From assembly GCA_903881085.1 (NCBI GenBank), contig CAIRSA010000149.1, positions 1 to 41,931 on the forward strand: a DNA stretch of 41,931 nucleotides. Reading direction: 5' to 3'. The DNA comes from an uncultured Acidobacteriia bacterium (GTDB taxonomy: Bacteria > Acidobacteriota > Terriglobia > Bryobacterales > Bryobacteraceae). The position numbers and the translations under genes were made by a program. Below are positions 6,010-14,553 of the stretch, one piece after another (the stretch's first letter is position 1; each line of letters opens with the position of its first letter). The notes under the pieces were generated by a model, which ran no database searches, was not told the origin of the DNA, and saw only the letters and a program-made list of their open reading frames with translations.

Positions 6010-8143
6010 CTCCGGCAGCGGCAAGCGCAACCAAATCGATTCGTTTTTCGAGTGGTCGCTGCTGGGGCTGGTGGTGTCCGGCTATCTTGCCGTGGCGGGT
6101 TCGGGCTATCTCGATACGCCAACCATACTGTTGGCGGGGCTCGGGCTTCTGTTGCGTGGTTTGATCGCCGGTGGTTTCGTGCGGCTGCGCATTCCGGTGA
6201 CGGCGCAGTTATCGGTGGCGATTGCCTACATGGGGTTCTATCCGATCGACTACTTCTTCCTCTCTAAAGAGTTCCTGCCCGCCACTGTGCACCTGGTCTT
6301 TTTTCTGGCCGTCTTCCATATACTGACGGCCAGCACCATGCGCGATTTCTTCTTTGTGAAGATGATCGCGCTGCTGGAAATACTGGCCGCCACCGTGCTT
6401 TCGTCGAGTGCTAATTTCTTCGTATTCCTAGGTCTCTTTTTGCTTTTTGGCATTGCCGCCTTCTGCAGTTCGGAGGTGCGTGGCTCGGCCTTGCGACATA
6501 AGATTGTCCATCGCGGCGGGCTGCATCTGTTTCCTTCGCGGCTGATGGTGCTTACTGGCATTATTACGTTTGGCGTACTGGTGATGACCGCTGGTCTGTT
6601 CTTCGTGCTGCCGCGCACGGCGCGCGCGGCGTTCCGTCATCTGGTGTCGGAGAAGTTCCACTTGCAGGGCTTTTCGAACGAGGTGCGGCTTGGCCAGATT
6701 GGCGAACTGCAGCAGCAGGACACGCCGGTGATGCATGTACGCTTCGCTAACAAGCGCCCCGTTCAATGGCTGAAGTGGCGCGGTGCGACGCTGGCTGAAT
6801 TCGATGGGCAGCGCTGGTTCAATCCTCCGGGCCGCGGCGAACTGCTGGCTGTGCAGAACGGCTTGATCAAGTTACGCCAGGGCTGGGAGCGGCCGCAGAC
6901 CGGCACGCAGATCGCCTATGAAGTGCAGTTGAGCGGGGAGGCTGCCGATTCGCTGTTCTTTGCCGGCGAGCCTGAGCTTTTGCAGATTCCCGTCCCTTCG
7001 TTGTATCGAACTTCGACGGGAGGCTACCGCCTTGCTTATCGCACCGGAGACCAGATCCGCTACAACGCGTATAGTTTTTTGAAGGACGAGAAGTCGGACA
7101 AGGAAGAGCTATCAGCGGCCGTGCGAGAGATGTACCTTCGCTTGCCTCGCGTGGATGAACGCGTGCGTGAATTGGCTGCGCGGACGGTGGCCCCGGCGAA
7201 TGACAATCGCCAGCGGGCGAGTCTGCTGGCCGATTATTTGCGCACGCAGTACGCGTATACGTTGACGTTGCCTGCGGTGCAGCCCGCAGACCCGATCGCT
7301 TACTTTTTGTTTGAACGGCGCAAGGGCCACTGTGAATATTTTGCGTCATCAATGGCGGTGATGCTGCGCACGGTGGGTATTCCGTCGCGCGTAGCAACCG
7401 GATTTCAGAGCGGCGTGTTCAATCCGATTTCGGGCTGGGAGCTGATTCGCGCTTCGGACGCTCATAGTTGGGTGGAAGCGTGGATCGATGGCGCGGGTTG
7501 GGTGACATTCGACCCCACGCCGCCAGCGCTGCGGCCAACGGAGCTTGGGGTTTTTGATCGCGCCCGTCTGTACGCAGATGCGGCGGAGATGTTCTGGAAT
7601 GAGTGGGTGCTGAACTACGATCTCGATCGTCAGTTGCAGATCGTCACGCGCGTGGACGGCTCCAATCGCACGTGGAATGTGAACCTGATGGAGCGATGGA
7701 AGGGCCTGCGCTTCGATTGGAAGCTGTGGTTGAAGGTGTTTGCGGTTGCGGCGCTGGCGGTTTCGATTCTGCTGTTGTTCACTCCGTTGGTTCGACGATG
7801 GTGGCAGCGGCGGGGGCAGCGCCGGCGCATCGCTCGCGGCGAGGTGCAGCGCTCCGATGGAGCGGTGCTTTATTGCCGCATGCTGACGTTGCTGGAGGAA
7901 CGCGGGGTGCCGGCTAAGCCTTCAACGGTAACGGCGGCGGAGTTTGCGCGTACGGTGCCTGAGGAGTTGGGCGCGGAGTTGGTGGCGCAGTTTACGCAGT
8001 CGTACCACGAGCTGCGGTATGGAGGGCGCAGTGAGGCGGCGTCGCGAATGGTGGAGTTGCTGGACCGGTTGGAGGGGCAGCGCCGCGGGCCGAGTGCCAC
8101 TCGGCCGCAGGCTGAAGCCCGCCTTACCGCACCGCGAAGGTGA
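6002..8143 (+). CDS. TgpA-like membrane transglutaminase (DUF3488/transglutaminase core)
   Basis: The 713-residue protein has five to seven N-terminal membrane helices, a periplasmic transglutaminase-like domain, a further membrane helix (LWLKVFAVAALAVSILLLF) and a cytoplasmic C-terminal DUF4129-like tail. The catalytic triad is visible: Cys444 in GHCEYFASSM, His488 in ASDAHSW and Asp504 in TFDPTPP. This is the TgpA architecture, implicated in envelope integrity, but its substrates are unknown. I choose GTG 6002, which follows a G-run at 5993-5997 and overlaps the lipoprotein stop by 8 nt. An upstream ATG at 5969 is possible but would overlap by 41 nt. Its end overlaps the convergent dehydrogenase gene by 20 nt. 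Confidence 0.85.
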   Translation: MSNSGSGKRNQIDSFFEWSLLGLVVSGYLAVAGSGYLDTPTILLAGLGLLLRGLIAGGFVRLRIPVTAQLSVAIAYMGFYPIDYFFLSKEFLPATVHLVFFLAVFHILTASTMRDFFFVKMIALLEILAATVLSSSANFFVFLGLFLLFGIAAFCSSEVRGSALRHKIVHRGGLHLFPSRLMVLTGIITFGVLVMTAGLFFVLPRTARAAFRHLVSEKFHLQGFSNEVRLGQIGELQQQDTPVMHVRFANKRPVQWLKWRGATLAEFDGQRWFNPPGRGELLAVQNGLIKLRQGWERPQTGTQIAYEVQLSGEAADSLFFAGEPELLQIPVPSLYRTSTGGYRLAYRTGDQIRYNAYSFLKDEKSDKEELSAAVREMYLRLPRVDERVRELAARTVAPANDNRQRASLLADYLRTQYAYTLTLPAVQPADPIAYFLFERRKGHCEYFASSMAVMLRTVGIPSRVATGFQSGVFNPISGWELIRASDAHSWVEAWIDGAGWVTFDPTPPALRPTELGVFDRARLYADAAEMFWNEWVLNYDLDRQLQIVTRVDGSNRTWNVNLMERWKGLRFDWKLWLKVFAVAALAVSILLLFTPLVRRWWQRRGQRRRIARGEVQRSDGAVLYCRMLTLLEERGVPAKPSTVTAAEFARTVPEELGAELVAQFTQSYHELRYGGRSEAASRMVELLDRLEGQRRGPSATRPQAEARLTAPRR

Positions 8144-9671
8144 GGATGGAAGCGCCCGCGCCCACCGCGATGTATTGCTTGCCGTTCAGCGCATAGGATA
8201 TTGGCGGGGCGATGATTACGCCGCCGGTCTGGAACTTCCAAACCACTTTGCCCGTTCGGGCGTCGAAAGCGAACAGATAGCCTTCGCGGTCGCCGCCGAA
8301 GACCAGATTGCCGGCTGTGGCGAGCATACCGCTGGTGGGCGGCGTCACCATCTCCCAGCGCCATTTCGTCGTGCCCGTGGCCGGGTCCACCGCGATTACG
8401 GAACCGGTGGTCGGCTCGGTGGGGAAGCCGGCAGTAGTGCTGCCCTGATACCACATCCCCTCGATGAATTCCTGGCGGGTCTTGTAGTAAAGCTGGCAAC
8501 CATCGGTGGAGTTGAAGTAATAAAGTCCGGTCTGTGGACTGTATGCGGTGGCGTTCCAGTTGTGCCCGCCGGCGATGCCTGGGCAGGCTCGATTGCCGTC
8601 TTCAGTGGGGTCCTGGTTGGCGATTACCTTGGGCTTGCCGTCGGCGCCGATGCCATCGGCCCAGCTTGTTTGTGTGTAGGACTTCGCCTTGATGAACTTG
8701 CCGTTGGTGCGGTCAAGCACGTAAAAATAGCCGTTGCGATTGGCCTGCACCACGGCCTTCACTTTCTTGCCATCGATATTGAGATCCATTAGCACGGGGT
8801 CGGCCACGGCGTCCCAATCATGCACGTCGTGCGGCGTGAACTGGTAGTGCCACTTCAATTGGCCGGTGTCGGCATCGAGCGCGACCAGGCTGCACGTGTA
8901 CAGGTTGTCGCCCTTGCGGTCGTCGCCGAAGAAGTCAGGCCCGGGGTTGCCCGTGCCCCAGTAGGTGAGGTTGGTTTCCGGGTCGTAGGTGCCGGTGATC
9001 CAGATGGAGCCGCCGCCGCGCGTCCATGAATCGCCAGCCCACGTGTTCGCCCCCGGTTGGCCGGGGCCGGCGACTGTATAGAAGCGCCAGGCGCGCTTGC
9101 CTGTGGTTGCGTCGTAAGCGTCAATGAAGCCGCGCACGCCGAACTCCGCGCCTGCCACGCCGACGATTACAAGGTTCTTCACGGCGAGCGGGGCGACGGT
9201 GGTGCTGAAGCCTTTCTTCACGTCATCGATGGTAGTCTCCCAAAGAGTGCGGCCGCTCTTGGCGTCGATCGCCACGAGCGTAGCTTCGAGGTTCACCTTG
9301 AACAGCTTGTCGCCGATGGCCGCGAAGCCGCGGTTGACCTGTCCGCAGCAGACGTTGGTCCCCGCAGGCACCTGCTTCTGATAGTGCCAAACAGGCCGGC
9401 CCGTCAAACCATCGAGCGCGAAGGCGTGGTTTGAGGGCGCGGTGATGTACATCATGTTGTTGAACACCAGCGGCGTGGTCTCCTGCTTGCCGTTGACGCC
9501 GCTTTGGAAGATCCACTGCGGGCGCAGTTGGGCGATGTTCGCGGTGTTGATTTCGTTGAGTTCGCTGTAGCGCCAGCCGGAGTAGTTCTTGCCGTAGCTG
9601 CGCCATTCGTCGCGGCTGGATTGGCCAAAGGCGGCGGAGGCGATGAGTAGTGAGATGGCGAGTGCGCGCAT
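8124..9671 (-). CDS. PQQ-dependent quinoprotein dehydrogenase
   Basis: This is a 515-residue secreted eight-bladed propeller protein of the quinoprotein alcohol dehydrogenase type, oxidising an alcohol or sugar in the periplasm with pyrroloquinoline quinone. The signal peptide is MRALAISLLIASAAFGQ. The adjacent-cysteine disulfide is CC at 108-109, the metal ligands appear as Glu176 (AGAEFG) and Asn242 (GTGNPG), and the catalytic Asp is Asp287 in HDWDAV. Tryptophan-docking-type repeats recur (for example WHYQ, WRFY, WHYQ, WRWE, WKFQ). Residue +2 from the catalytic Asp is Val, not the extra Asp of XoxF-type lanthanide enzymes, which suggests calcium. It lacks a fused cytochrome domain. The separate diheme cytochrome gene, joined by a 1-nt overlap, presumably fills that role. 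Confidence 0.9.
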   Translation of the reverse strand: MRALAISLLIASAAFGQSSRDEWRSYGKNYSGWRYSELNEINTANIAQLRPQWIFQSGVNGKQETTPLVFNNMMYITAPSNHAFALDGLTGRPVWHYQKQVPAGTNVCCGQVNRGFAAIGDKLFKVNLEATLVAIDAKSGRTLWETTIDDVKKGFSTTVAPLAVKNLVIVGVAGAEFGVRGFIDAYDATTGKRAWRFYTVAGPGQPGANTWAGDSWTRGGGSIWITGTYDPETNLTYWGTGNPGPDFFGDDRKGDNLYTCSLVALDADTGQLKWHYQFTPHDVHDWDAVADPVLMDLNIDGKKVKAVVQANRNGYFYVLDRTNGKFIKAKSYTQTSWADGIGADGKPKVIANQDPTEDGNRACPGIAGGHNWNATAYSPQTGLYYFNSTDGCQLYYKTRQEFIEGMWYQGSTTAGFPTEPTTGSVIAVDPATGTTKWRWEMVTPPTSGMLATAGNLVFGGDREGYLFAFDARTGKVVWKFQTGGVIIAPPISYALNGKQYIAVGAGASILTFAVR

Positions 9672-10420
9672 TAGTTCCCCCTCAATGAATACAGGTATGC
9701 AACCACATCTTCGAGTTCCGCCGGCGTGAATGCCTTGGCGTAGCTGGGCATCATGGAGCGATACTCTCGCTTCAGCGTATTGACGTCGCCTTTCAAGAAC
9801 GAGTAGTAGGTCTCGTTCGCGTCCATCAGCTGCGCGGAGAAGTTGTCGAAGCCGCGCTGCACGCCAGTGATTTTTTTGCCATCGCGAGTTTCGACGACGA
9901 TGGTGTAGAAGCCGGGCGTGATGTCTTTGTTGGGTTCGGTGATGGAATCACGCAAGTAGGCCAGGCTGCGGCGGCGGCCCGCCAGTGTGAGATCGGGGCC
10001 CACGCTGCGGCCTCGCGTGCCGGCCAGGTGGCACTGTCCGCATGAGCCTTTGCCCCAAAAGAGTTTTTCGCCCGACGCGATGTTTCCGGTGGGGCGGGCC
10101 GCGTCTTTGCGCGCGGCGGAGCGGATATAGGAGATGACTTTCCATATGTTGTCCGCGCCGAGGCGCTCATTATAGTCGGCCATCTCAGAGCCCGGGACGC
10201 CGCGGCTGATGACCTTGTGCAGGGCTTCGTCGGTGTCGCCGGCCGTGTAGACGCCGAGCGTGAGATCAGGCCCGCGGCCGCCATCGGCCTTGAGTCCGTG
10301 GCACGGCGCGCAGTAGATGCGGAAGATTCCGCGCCCCGCTTCAGGTGCTTGCGGATCGGCGGCGTGCGGGTTCTGCGCCATGATCCCCAGGGGAATAAAC
10401 AGGAGTAGCAAACGTTGCAT
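9671..10420 (-). CDS. Diheme cytochrome c, partner of the quinoprotein dehydrogenase
   Basis: The 249-residue secreted protein (signal peptide MQRLLLLFIPLGIMAQ) carries two heme c motifs: CAPCH at residues 37-41 and CGQCH at 127-131. The first domain is a small class I cytochrome. The second, with VGPDLTLAGRRRSLAYLRDSI and GKKITGVQRGFDNFSAQLMD, resembles the heme-binding domains common in Planctomycetes and Acidobacteria. Candidate distal Met ligands are seen in PGSEMADY and SMMPSY. It is the first gene of the operon and overlaps the dehydrogenase by 1 nt (TAATG), so it is the likely electron acceptor of that enzyme. Confidence 0.88.
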   Translation of the reverse strand: MQRLLLLFIPLGIMAQNPHAADPQAPEAGRGIFRIYCAPCHGLKADGGRGPDLTLGVYTAGDTDEALHKVISRGVPGSEMADYNERLGADNIWKVISYIRSAARKDAARPTGNIASGEKLFWGKGSCGQCHLAGTRGRSVGPDLTLAGRRRSLAYLRDSITEPNKDITPGFYTIVVETRDGKKITGVQRGFDNFSAQLMDANETYYSFLKGDVNTLKREYRSMMPSYAKAFTPAELEDVVAYLYSLRGN

Positions 10421-10468
10421 ACGGCCTTAGAGCATATATGGACTATTCGCCGGTGTCAAAGGGAGTAT

Positions 10469-10497
10469 TTGGTATTTATTCCCCGAAGCAGTATCAT
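10469..10497 (+). promoter_or_regulatory. Sigma-70-like promoter for the PEP-CTERM gene
   Basis: A -35 box TTGGTA (10469-10474) and a -10 box TATCAT (10492-10497) are separated by exactly 17 nt. A short leader then contains GGAGG (10511-10515) and the ATG at 10522. The match is 4 of 6 and 5 of 6 to consensus. This is inference from sequence alone. Confidence 0.45.
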
Positions 10498-10521
10498 AGA
10501 AGCAATGTTCGGAGGACATGA

Positions 10522-11262
10522 ATGAAAAAACTATTTTTGCTGGCCGCTTTCACGGGTGGTTCCCTGATGGCTGCCACAGCATGCACTAGTGGTACTTTAG
10601 ACAGCTACATCCAGACGACCGGGGCGAACTACCTGTGTACCCTTAATCAGTTCACTGTATCCGATGTATTTTTTAAAGTCGGAGCAACGAACCTGTCCAC
10701 GACAGCCCAGGCCAGTGCGACAACGATAAATGTTGTACCAACGATCACGCATCTGACAGGCGGAGACTCTCTGGCTCTCGCCTTCAGTTCGACATTGTTC
10801 TCAGTCGGAAATGGATTCTTTGTGAACTATGATATTCGCTACAACATTGATCCGCCGCCAGACATCATCATTGAGATCGGCGACGATTTGAACACGAATA
10901 CGCCGCATGCGCCGGGCTTCGCTCATGTCGACACGAAGCTGTGTGTCGGCGGCAAGTGGATTCAGCCGACGTTGGGCCCTCTTTTCTGCGATTCGCCGGG
11001 CACTATCAGCACGCTGCATGTATTTCACAATGGGGACGTTTCCGGAAATCAGATCATTGACGCTCTGATATTCCCCGCTGTACACGTGGTCGGCGTGGAC
11101 AACTTTATTGATTTGGATGCAATGGGTGGGGCCGGGGCAACGTCTTCGATCACCGGCGTAACGAACGTTGCATTTGCAACACCCGAGCCGGCCACGGCAG
11201 GATTGGCTTTTGCCGCGCTGGCCCTAATGGCCTCGCGCCGCTTGCGCGGTAAAGTCCGCTAA
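10522..11262 (+). CDS. PEP-CTERM sorting domain protein
   Basis: This 246-residue exported protein has a signal peptide (MKKLFLLAAFTGGSLMAA), a low-complexity beta-rich body starting with CTSGTLDSYI, and a C-terminal PEP-CTERM tail: TPEPATAG, a hydrophobic helix (LAFAALALMAS) and RRLRGKVR. The tail predicts recognition and cleavage by an exosortase, with delivery to the exopolysaccharide or outer envelope. No exosortase gene is in the window. ATG 10522 has an excellent ribosome binding site 6 nt upstream. Its last 39 nt overlap the 3' end of the opposite-strand kinase gene. Its molecular role is unknown. Confidence 0.88.
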   Translation: MKKLFLLAAFTGGSLMAATACTSGTLDSYIQTTGANYLCTLNQFTVSDVFFKVGATNLSTTAQASATTINVVPTITHLTGGDSLALAFSSTLFSVGNGFFVNYDIRYNIDPPPDIIIEIGDDLNTNTPHAPGFAHVDTKLCVGGKWIQPTLGPLFCDSPGTISTLHVFHNGDVSGNQIIDALIFPAVHVVGVDNFIDLDAMGGAGATSSITGVTNVAFATPEPATAGLAFAALALMASRRLRGKVR

Positions 11263-13815
11263 GTTCTTCTCTAATTCTGAGCGCAATTCCGAAGCTCCGT
11301 CTTGCTTAATGGCAGAGAGTGCTTTCTTTTCTGTTTGCACGGCGGAGTTGGGATTGCCAGTTGCTGCTTGTGCGCGGGCGAGCAGGTCGAGCATTTCAGG
11401 GCTCTCACCCTTGGTGCGGGCAACCAGGGATTCCGAATACTGCAACGCTAGCTTGGGATTGTGCAGGTCCTTGAACTCAGTTGTTAAGAGCAACCAGCAG
11501 TACTGGTAGAGATCGTAGTTGTGCGGATTCGGTTTATCCAACATCGGCTTCAATAGGGCCAGTGCCTGGACGGTGACCTTGTGTGCTTCGGCTTTATTGC
11601 CCTGCTCGGTGAGGGCCGCTGCCAGCCGCCCCATTGTGGTTACCAGATCGCGCTGGTTCTGCTGGTTCCTGGGATCTTTTTCGGCAAGCCGCTCAGTAAC
11701 TTTGAGCGCACTGCGGTAGTTCTCAACCGCTTCCGCGGTTTGGGTGTTCGATAACTGGAAGTCGGCGAGCACGTTTCCAAAAGATGCGAGTTCCCGTTGC
11801 TGGCTGGTGGATTCCGGTTCTGCTTCTGCCACCGATTTCATCTCAGCCTGAGCGCGGAGCAAATGCTCTAAGGCAAGCCCCTTTGAGCCTGTGCGAGCCA
11901 GCAGCCGTCCTAATTTCAGGTAAGCAACTGCCAGCCGGTGGCGCATCTCGGTGTCTGACTGCGGGCTGGCCACAATCTCCTGGGCAATTTGCAGAAAGCG
12001 CTCCAGACTTGCCCTAGCGGCTTGCGAATCGCCTTTCAGTTCTTCGACAGTCCCTATACTACTAAGGGTTTCCATCAATCCCTTTTTGGCGTTGAACTCT
12101 GTTTCGGATAGTGGCTCGTAGACGGCTTGTGCGCGCTTGAGATGTGCCAGCGCTTCGCTGTAATTTTGATCCAATACCGCCAACTCCCCAAGCCGCCTTT
12201 CAGCCTGCGCCATGGACACAATGGATTTCATGTCGTTTCCGGTAGCAGCAGTTACTGCCTTCGCCATGACCAGCGCCTTTTGGTAGCTGCTACGTGCGCC
12301 TGCAGCATCGCCAACATTGGGCCCTCGCAAGTTTCCTTGCAGGTCGCCAATCTTCATATAGCCACGCACAAGCGTTCGCTGCAATGACAAATCGCCGGCA
12401 GCTTCAGGTGCGAGCCCATTCAGATAGATCAGCCCTTTTTCGATTACTTCTTTGCGCGTAGCGGTCTGACCCGCCACCAGCGCCTTGTCCAGATCAAACA
12501 GGAAGAACTCAGCTAGCTGTTGCACTTCCTTGAAGCGGCGGTTGGCGCGGGCGCTTTCCACGTTGGCCTTTTGGGCGTAGAAGACCGAGACGACGGTGGC
12601 GATGACTAGTGCTACGGCGGTCAATGCGGCAGCGGCGACTCCGCGCTTGTGGCGGCGCACGAACTTTTCGACACGGTAGTGTAACGTATCGTTTTGCGCG
12701 CTGACGGGCATGCCGTTCAGGTAGCGCTGGATGTCGTCGGCAAGTTTTTCGGCGGATGCATACCGGCGCCCCGGCTCCTTGCGCAGGGCCATCAGGACGA
12801 TCATGTCGAGATCGCCCGATAGCTTGCGGCGGGCCTTTTCCACGCCTTCAGGAGGCAGTTTGCCATCCATGCGCGTGACTGCCACGCTGGGGCGCTCAGG
12901 CGATTCATCGAGAATCGCTTTTTCAATGTCGATGATGGTGTTGGACTTGTATTTATACGGGCCGCAGCCGGTGATCAGGCGGTACAGGATCACGCCGAGC
13001 GAGTAGACGTCGCTGGCGGTGGTGATGGGCTCGCCGCGTACCTGTTCGGGGCTGGCGAATTCGGGCGTCATGGGCCGCATGTCGGTCCGGGTCAGCTCGA
13101 CAGTATCCGGACTGAACTCCGGGTTCAGCAGTTTGGCGATGCCGAAGTCGAGCAGTTTGGGCACGCCATCGGCGCCAACCAAAATGTTGCCCGGTTTCAG
13201 ATCGCGATGGACGATCAGATTTTGATGGGCGAACTGTACGGCGCTGCAGATGGTGCAGAACAGCTTCAGACGGTCGTTGATGGAGAGGTTCTGCGATTCG
13301 GCGTAGCGGTCCATGGTCACGCCTTCGACGAACTCCATCACCAGATAAGGCAGGCCTTCTTCGGTGGTGCCGCCATCGAGCAGGCGGGCTATGTTGGGAT
13401 GATCGAGAGCGGCCAGCACCTGCCGTTCCTGGCGGAAGCGGCGCAGGATGTCTTCGGTATCCATGCCCTGGCGCACCAGTTTGATGGCGACCTGCTTCTG
13501 GTATTCCTTGTCGGCGCGGCGGGCGGCATACACGGCGCCCATGCCGCCTTTGCCGATGCAGCGCGAAAGTTTGTACGGGCCGAGCATACGGCCTTCCATG
13601 CGGTCGACGGGCTTTTCGATGAAGGCGAGCGGGGCCACTGGCTGTTCCAGGAAGTCGGCGTGGCCGTCAATCGACTGGAGCAGTTCGAAGACTTCCTTCC
13701 TCAGATCCGGATCGTCGGCGCAGGTTTCGTCTACGAAGGCATTGCGGTCGGCGGTGGGCTTGTCGAGCGCGGAATCAAATATTTCCCTGATCTGCTTCCA
13801 TCTCTGCTGCGTCAC
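11224..13815 (-). CDS. Transmembrane Ser/Thr protein kinase with TPR-like region
   Basis: The 863-residue eukaryotic-like kinase has a glycine loop IGKGGMGAVYAA (about 87-98), ATP lysine Lys112 in VAIK, catalytic HRDLKPGN (Asp205), DFG at 223-225 and an activation segment with ASPEQVRGE. A single membrane helix (about 393-415, VAAAALTAVALVIATVVSVFYA) follows. The C-terminal 440 residues are helical TPR-like repeats, probably extracytoplasmic. All catalytic residues are present, so it should be active. The start MTQQRWKQIREIFDSAL is typical of acidobacterial kinases of this class, even though it overlaps the sigma factor gene by 41 nt. Coupled expression with the sigma factor implies a shared signalling role. 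Confidence 0.92.
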   Translation of the reverse strand: MTQQRWKQIREIFDSALDKPTADRNAFVDETCADDPDLRKEVFELLQSIDGHADFLEQPVAPLAFIEKPVDRMEGRMLGPYKLSRCIGKGGMGAVYAARRADKEYQKQVAIKLVRQGMDTEDILRRFRQERQVLAALDHPNIARLLDGGTTEEGLPYLVMEFVEGVTMDRYAESQNLSINDRLKLFCTICSAVQFAHQNLIVHRDLKPGNILVGADGVPKLLDFGIAKLLNPEFSPDTVELTRTDMRPMTPEFASPEQVRGEPITTASDVYSLGVILYRLITGCGPYKYKSNTIIDIEKAILDESPERPSVAVTRMDGKLPPEGVEKARRKLSGDLDMIVLMALRKEPGRRYASAEKLADDIQRYLNGMPVSAQNDTLHYRVEKFVRRHKRGVAAAALTAVALVIATVVSVFYAQKANVESARANRRFKEVQQLAEFFLFDLDKALVAGQTATRKEVIEKGLIYLNGLAPEAAGDLSLQRTLVRGYMKIGDLQGNLRGPNVGDAAGARSSYQKALVMAKAVTAATGNDMKSIVSMAQAERRLGELAVLDQNYSEALAHLKRAQAVYEPLSETEFNAKKGLMETLSSIGTVEELKGDSQAARASLERFLQIAQEIVASPQSDTEMRHRLAVAYLKLGRLLARTGSKGLALEHLLRAQAEMKSVAEAEPESTSQQRELASFGNVLADFQLSNTQTAEAVENYRSALKVTERLAEKDPRNQQNQRDLVTTMGRLAAALTEQGNKAEAHKVTVQALALLKPMLDKPNPHNYDLYQYCWLLLTTEFKDLHNPKLALQYSESLVARTKGESPEMLDLLARAQAATGNPNSAVQTEKKALSAIKQDGASELRSELEKNLADFTAQAARGH

Positions 13816-14386
13816 TGGGGGATCCTTTTTCGATTTCGCGATATAACCATGCTTTTGCCGATGCCCAATAGCGTTTGACGGTGGCCGGCGAGATCTTCAT
13901 GACCTCGGCTGTCTCTTCCACGGAGAGTCCACCGAAGAAGCGGAGCTCCACGATGCGTCCCTGGTCGGCATCGAGCGCAGCGAGTTTGGTGAGGGCCTGA
14001 TCGAGGGAGATCATCTCCACGGCGCGCATGTTGCTGATGGCCATGCCTTCGTCGAGCATGACCTTTTGTCCGCCGCCGCCGCGTTTTTCGGCGCGATGCA
14101 CGCGGGCGTAGTCGAGCAGGATGCGGCGCATCAATGTGGCGGCGACGCCGAGGAAGTGGCCGCGGTTTTCCCATTGAACGGAGCGCTGGTCGACCAGCTT
14201 CAAATACGCTTCATGGACGAGGGCGGTGGGTTGCAGGGTGTGGTCGCTGCGTTCGCGGCGGAAGTACCCGCCGGCAAGACGGCGCAACTCGTCGTAGACA
14301 AGCGGGAGCAGCTGCTCCATCGCTTCCTGGTGGCCCTGGCGCACCTCGCCTAACAGTCTAGTGACTTCTCCCTGCGGATCGTGCAT
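13775..14386 (-). CDS. ECF-type RNA polymerase sigma factor (TIGR02999-like)
   Basis: The 203-residue protein has sigma region 2 (AGGYFRRERSDHTLQPTALVHEAYLKL, then FLGVAATLMRRILLDYARVHRAEKRGG) and region 4 (RIVELRFFGGLSVEETAEVMKISPATVKRYW helix-turn-helix). This is the Acidobacteria/Planctomycetes ECF group that pairs with Ser/Thr kinases rather than with a classical anti-sigma factor. The kinase gene follows directly and overlaps it, which suggests regulation through phosphorylation. No anti-sigma gene is adjacent. It is the first gene of the transcript. Confidence 0.9.
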   Translation of the reverse strand: MHDPQGEVTRLLGEVRQGHQEAMEQLLPLVYDELRRLAGGYFRRERSDHTLQPTALVHEAYLKLVDQRSVQWENRGHFLGVAATLMRRILLDYARVHRAEKRGGGGQKVMLDEGMAISNMRAVEMISLDQALTKLAALDADQGRIVELRFFGGLSVEETAEVMKISPATVKRYWASAKAWLYREIEKGSPSDAAEMEADQGNI

Positions 14387-14396
14387 GGTTCATTTG

Positions 14397-14402
14397 ATTA
14401 TA
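14397..14402 (-). promoter_or_regulatory. Candidate -10 box of the sigma factor gene
   Basis: On the minus strand a perfect TATAAT lies 10 nt before the ATG of the ECF sigma gene. No convincing -35 box is found at 16-18 nt. If used, the mRNA leader would be only a few nucleotides and nearly leaderless. Confidence 0.3.
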
Positions 14403-14553
14403 TGCCGATGGGGCGGGGCATGGTAGAGGGAGTTATGTTCTAAGCTGACTGAAGACGCGCCCTATGGCGGCCTAGGTGTGGTACAAAAGAGAAAGAAGCC
14501 TGAAAATCTTCTACCGGGCAGAAACTATTTCCGGGGCAGGGGTTGGATTAAGT

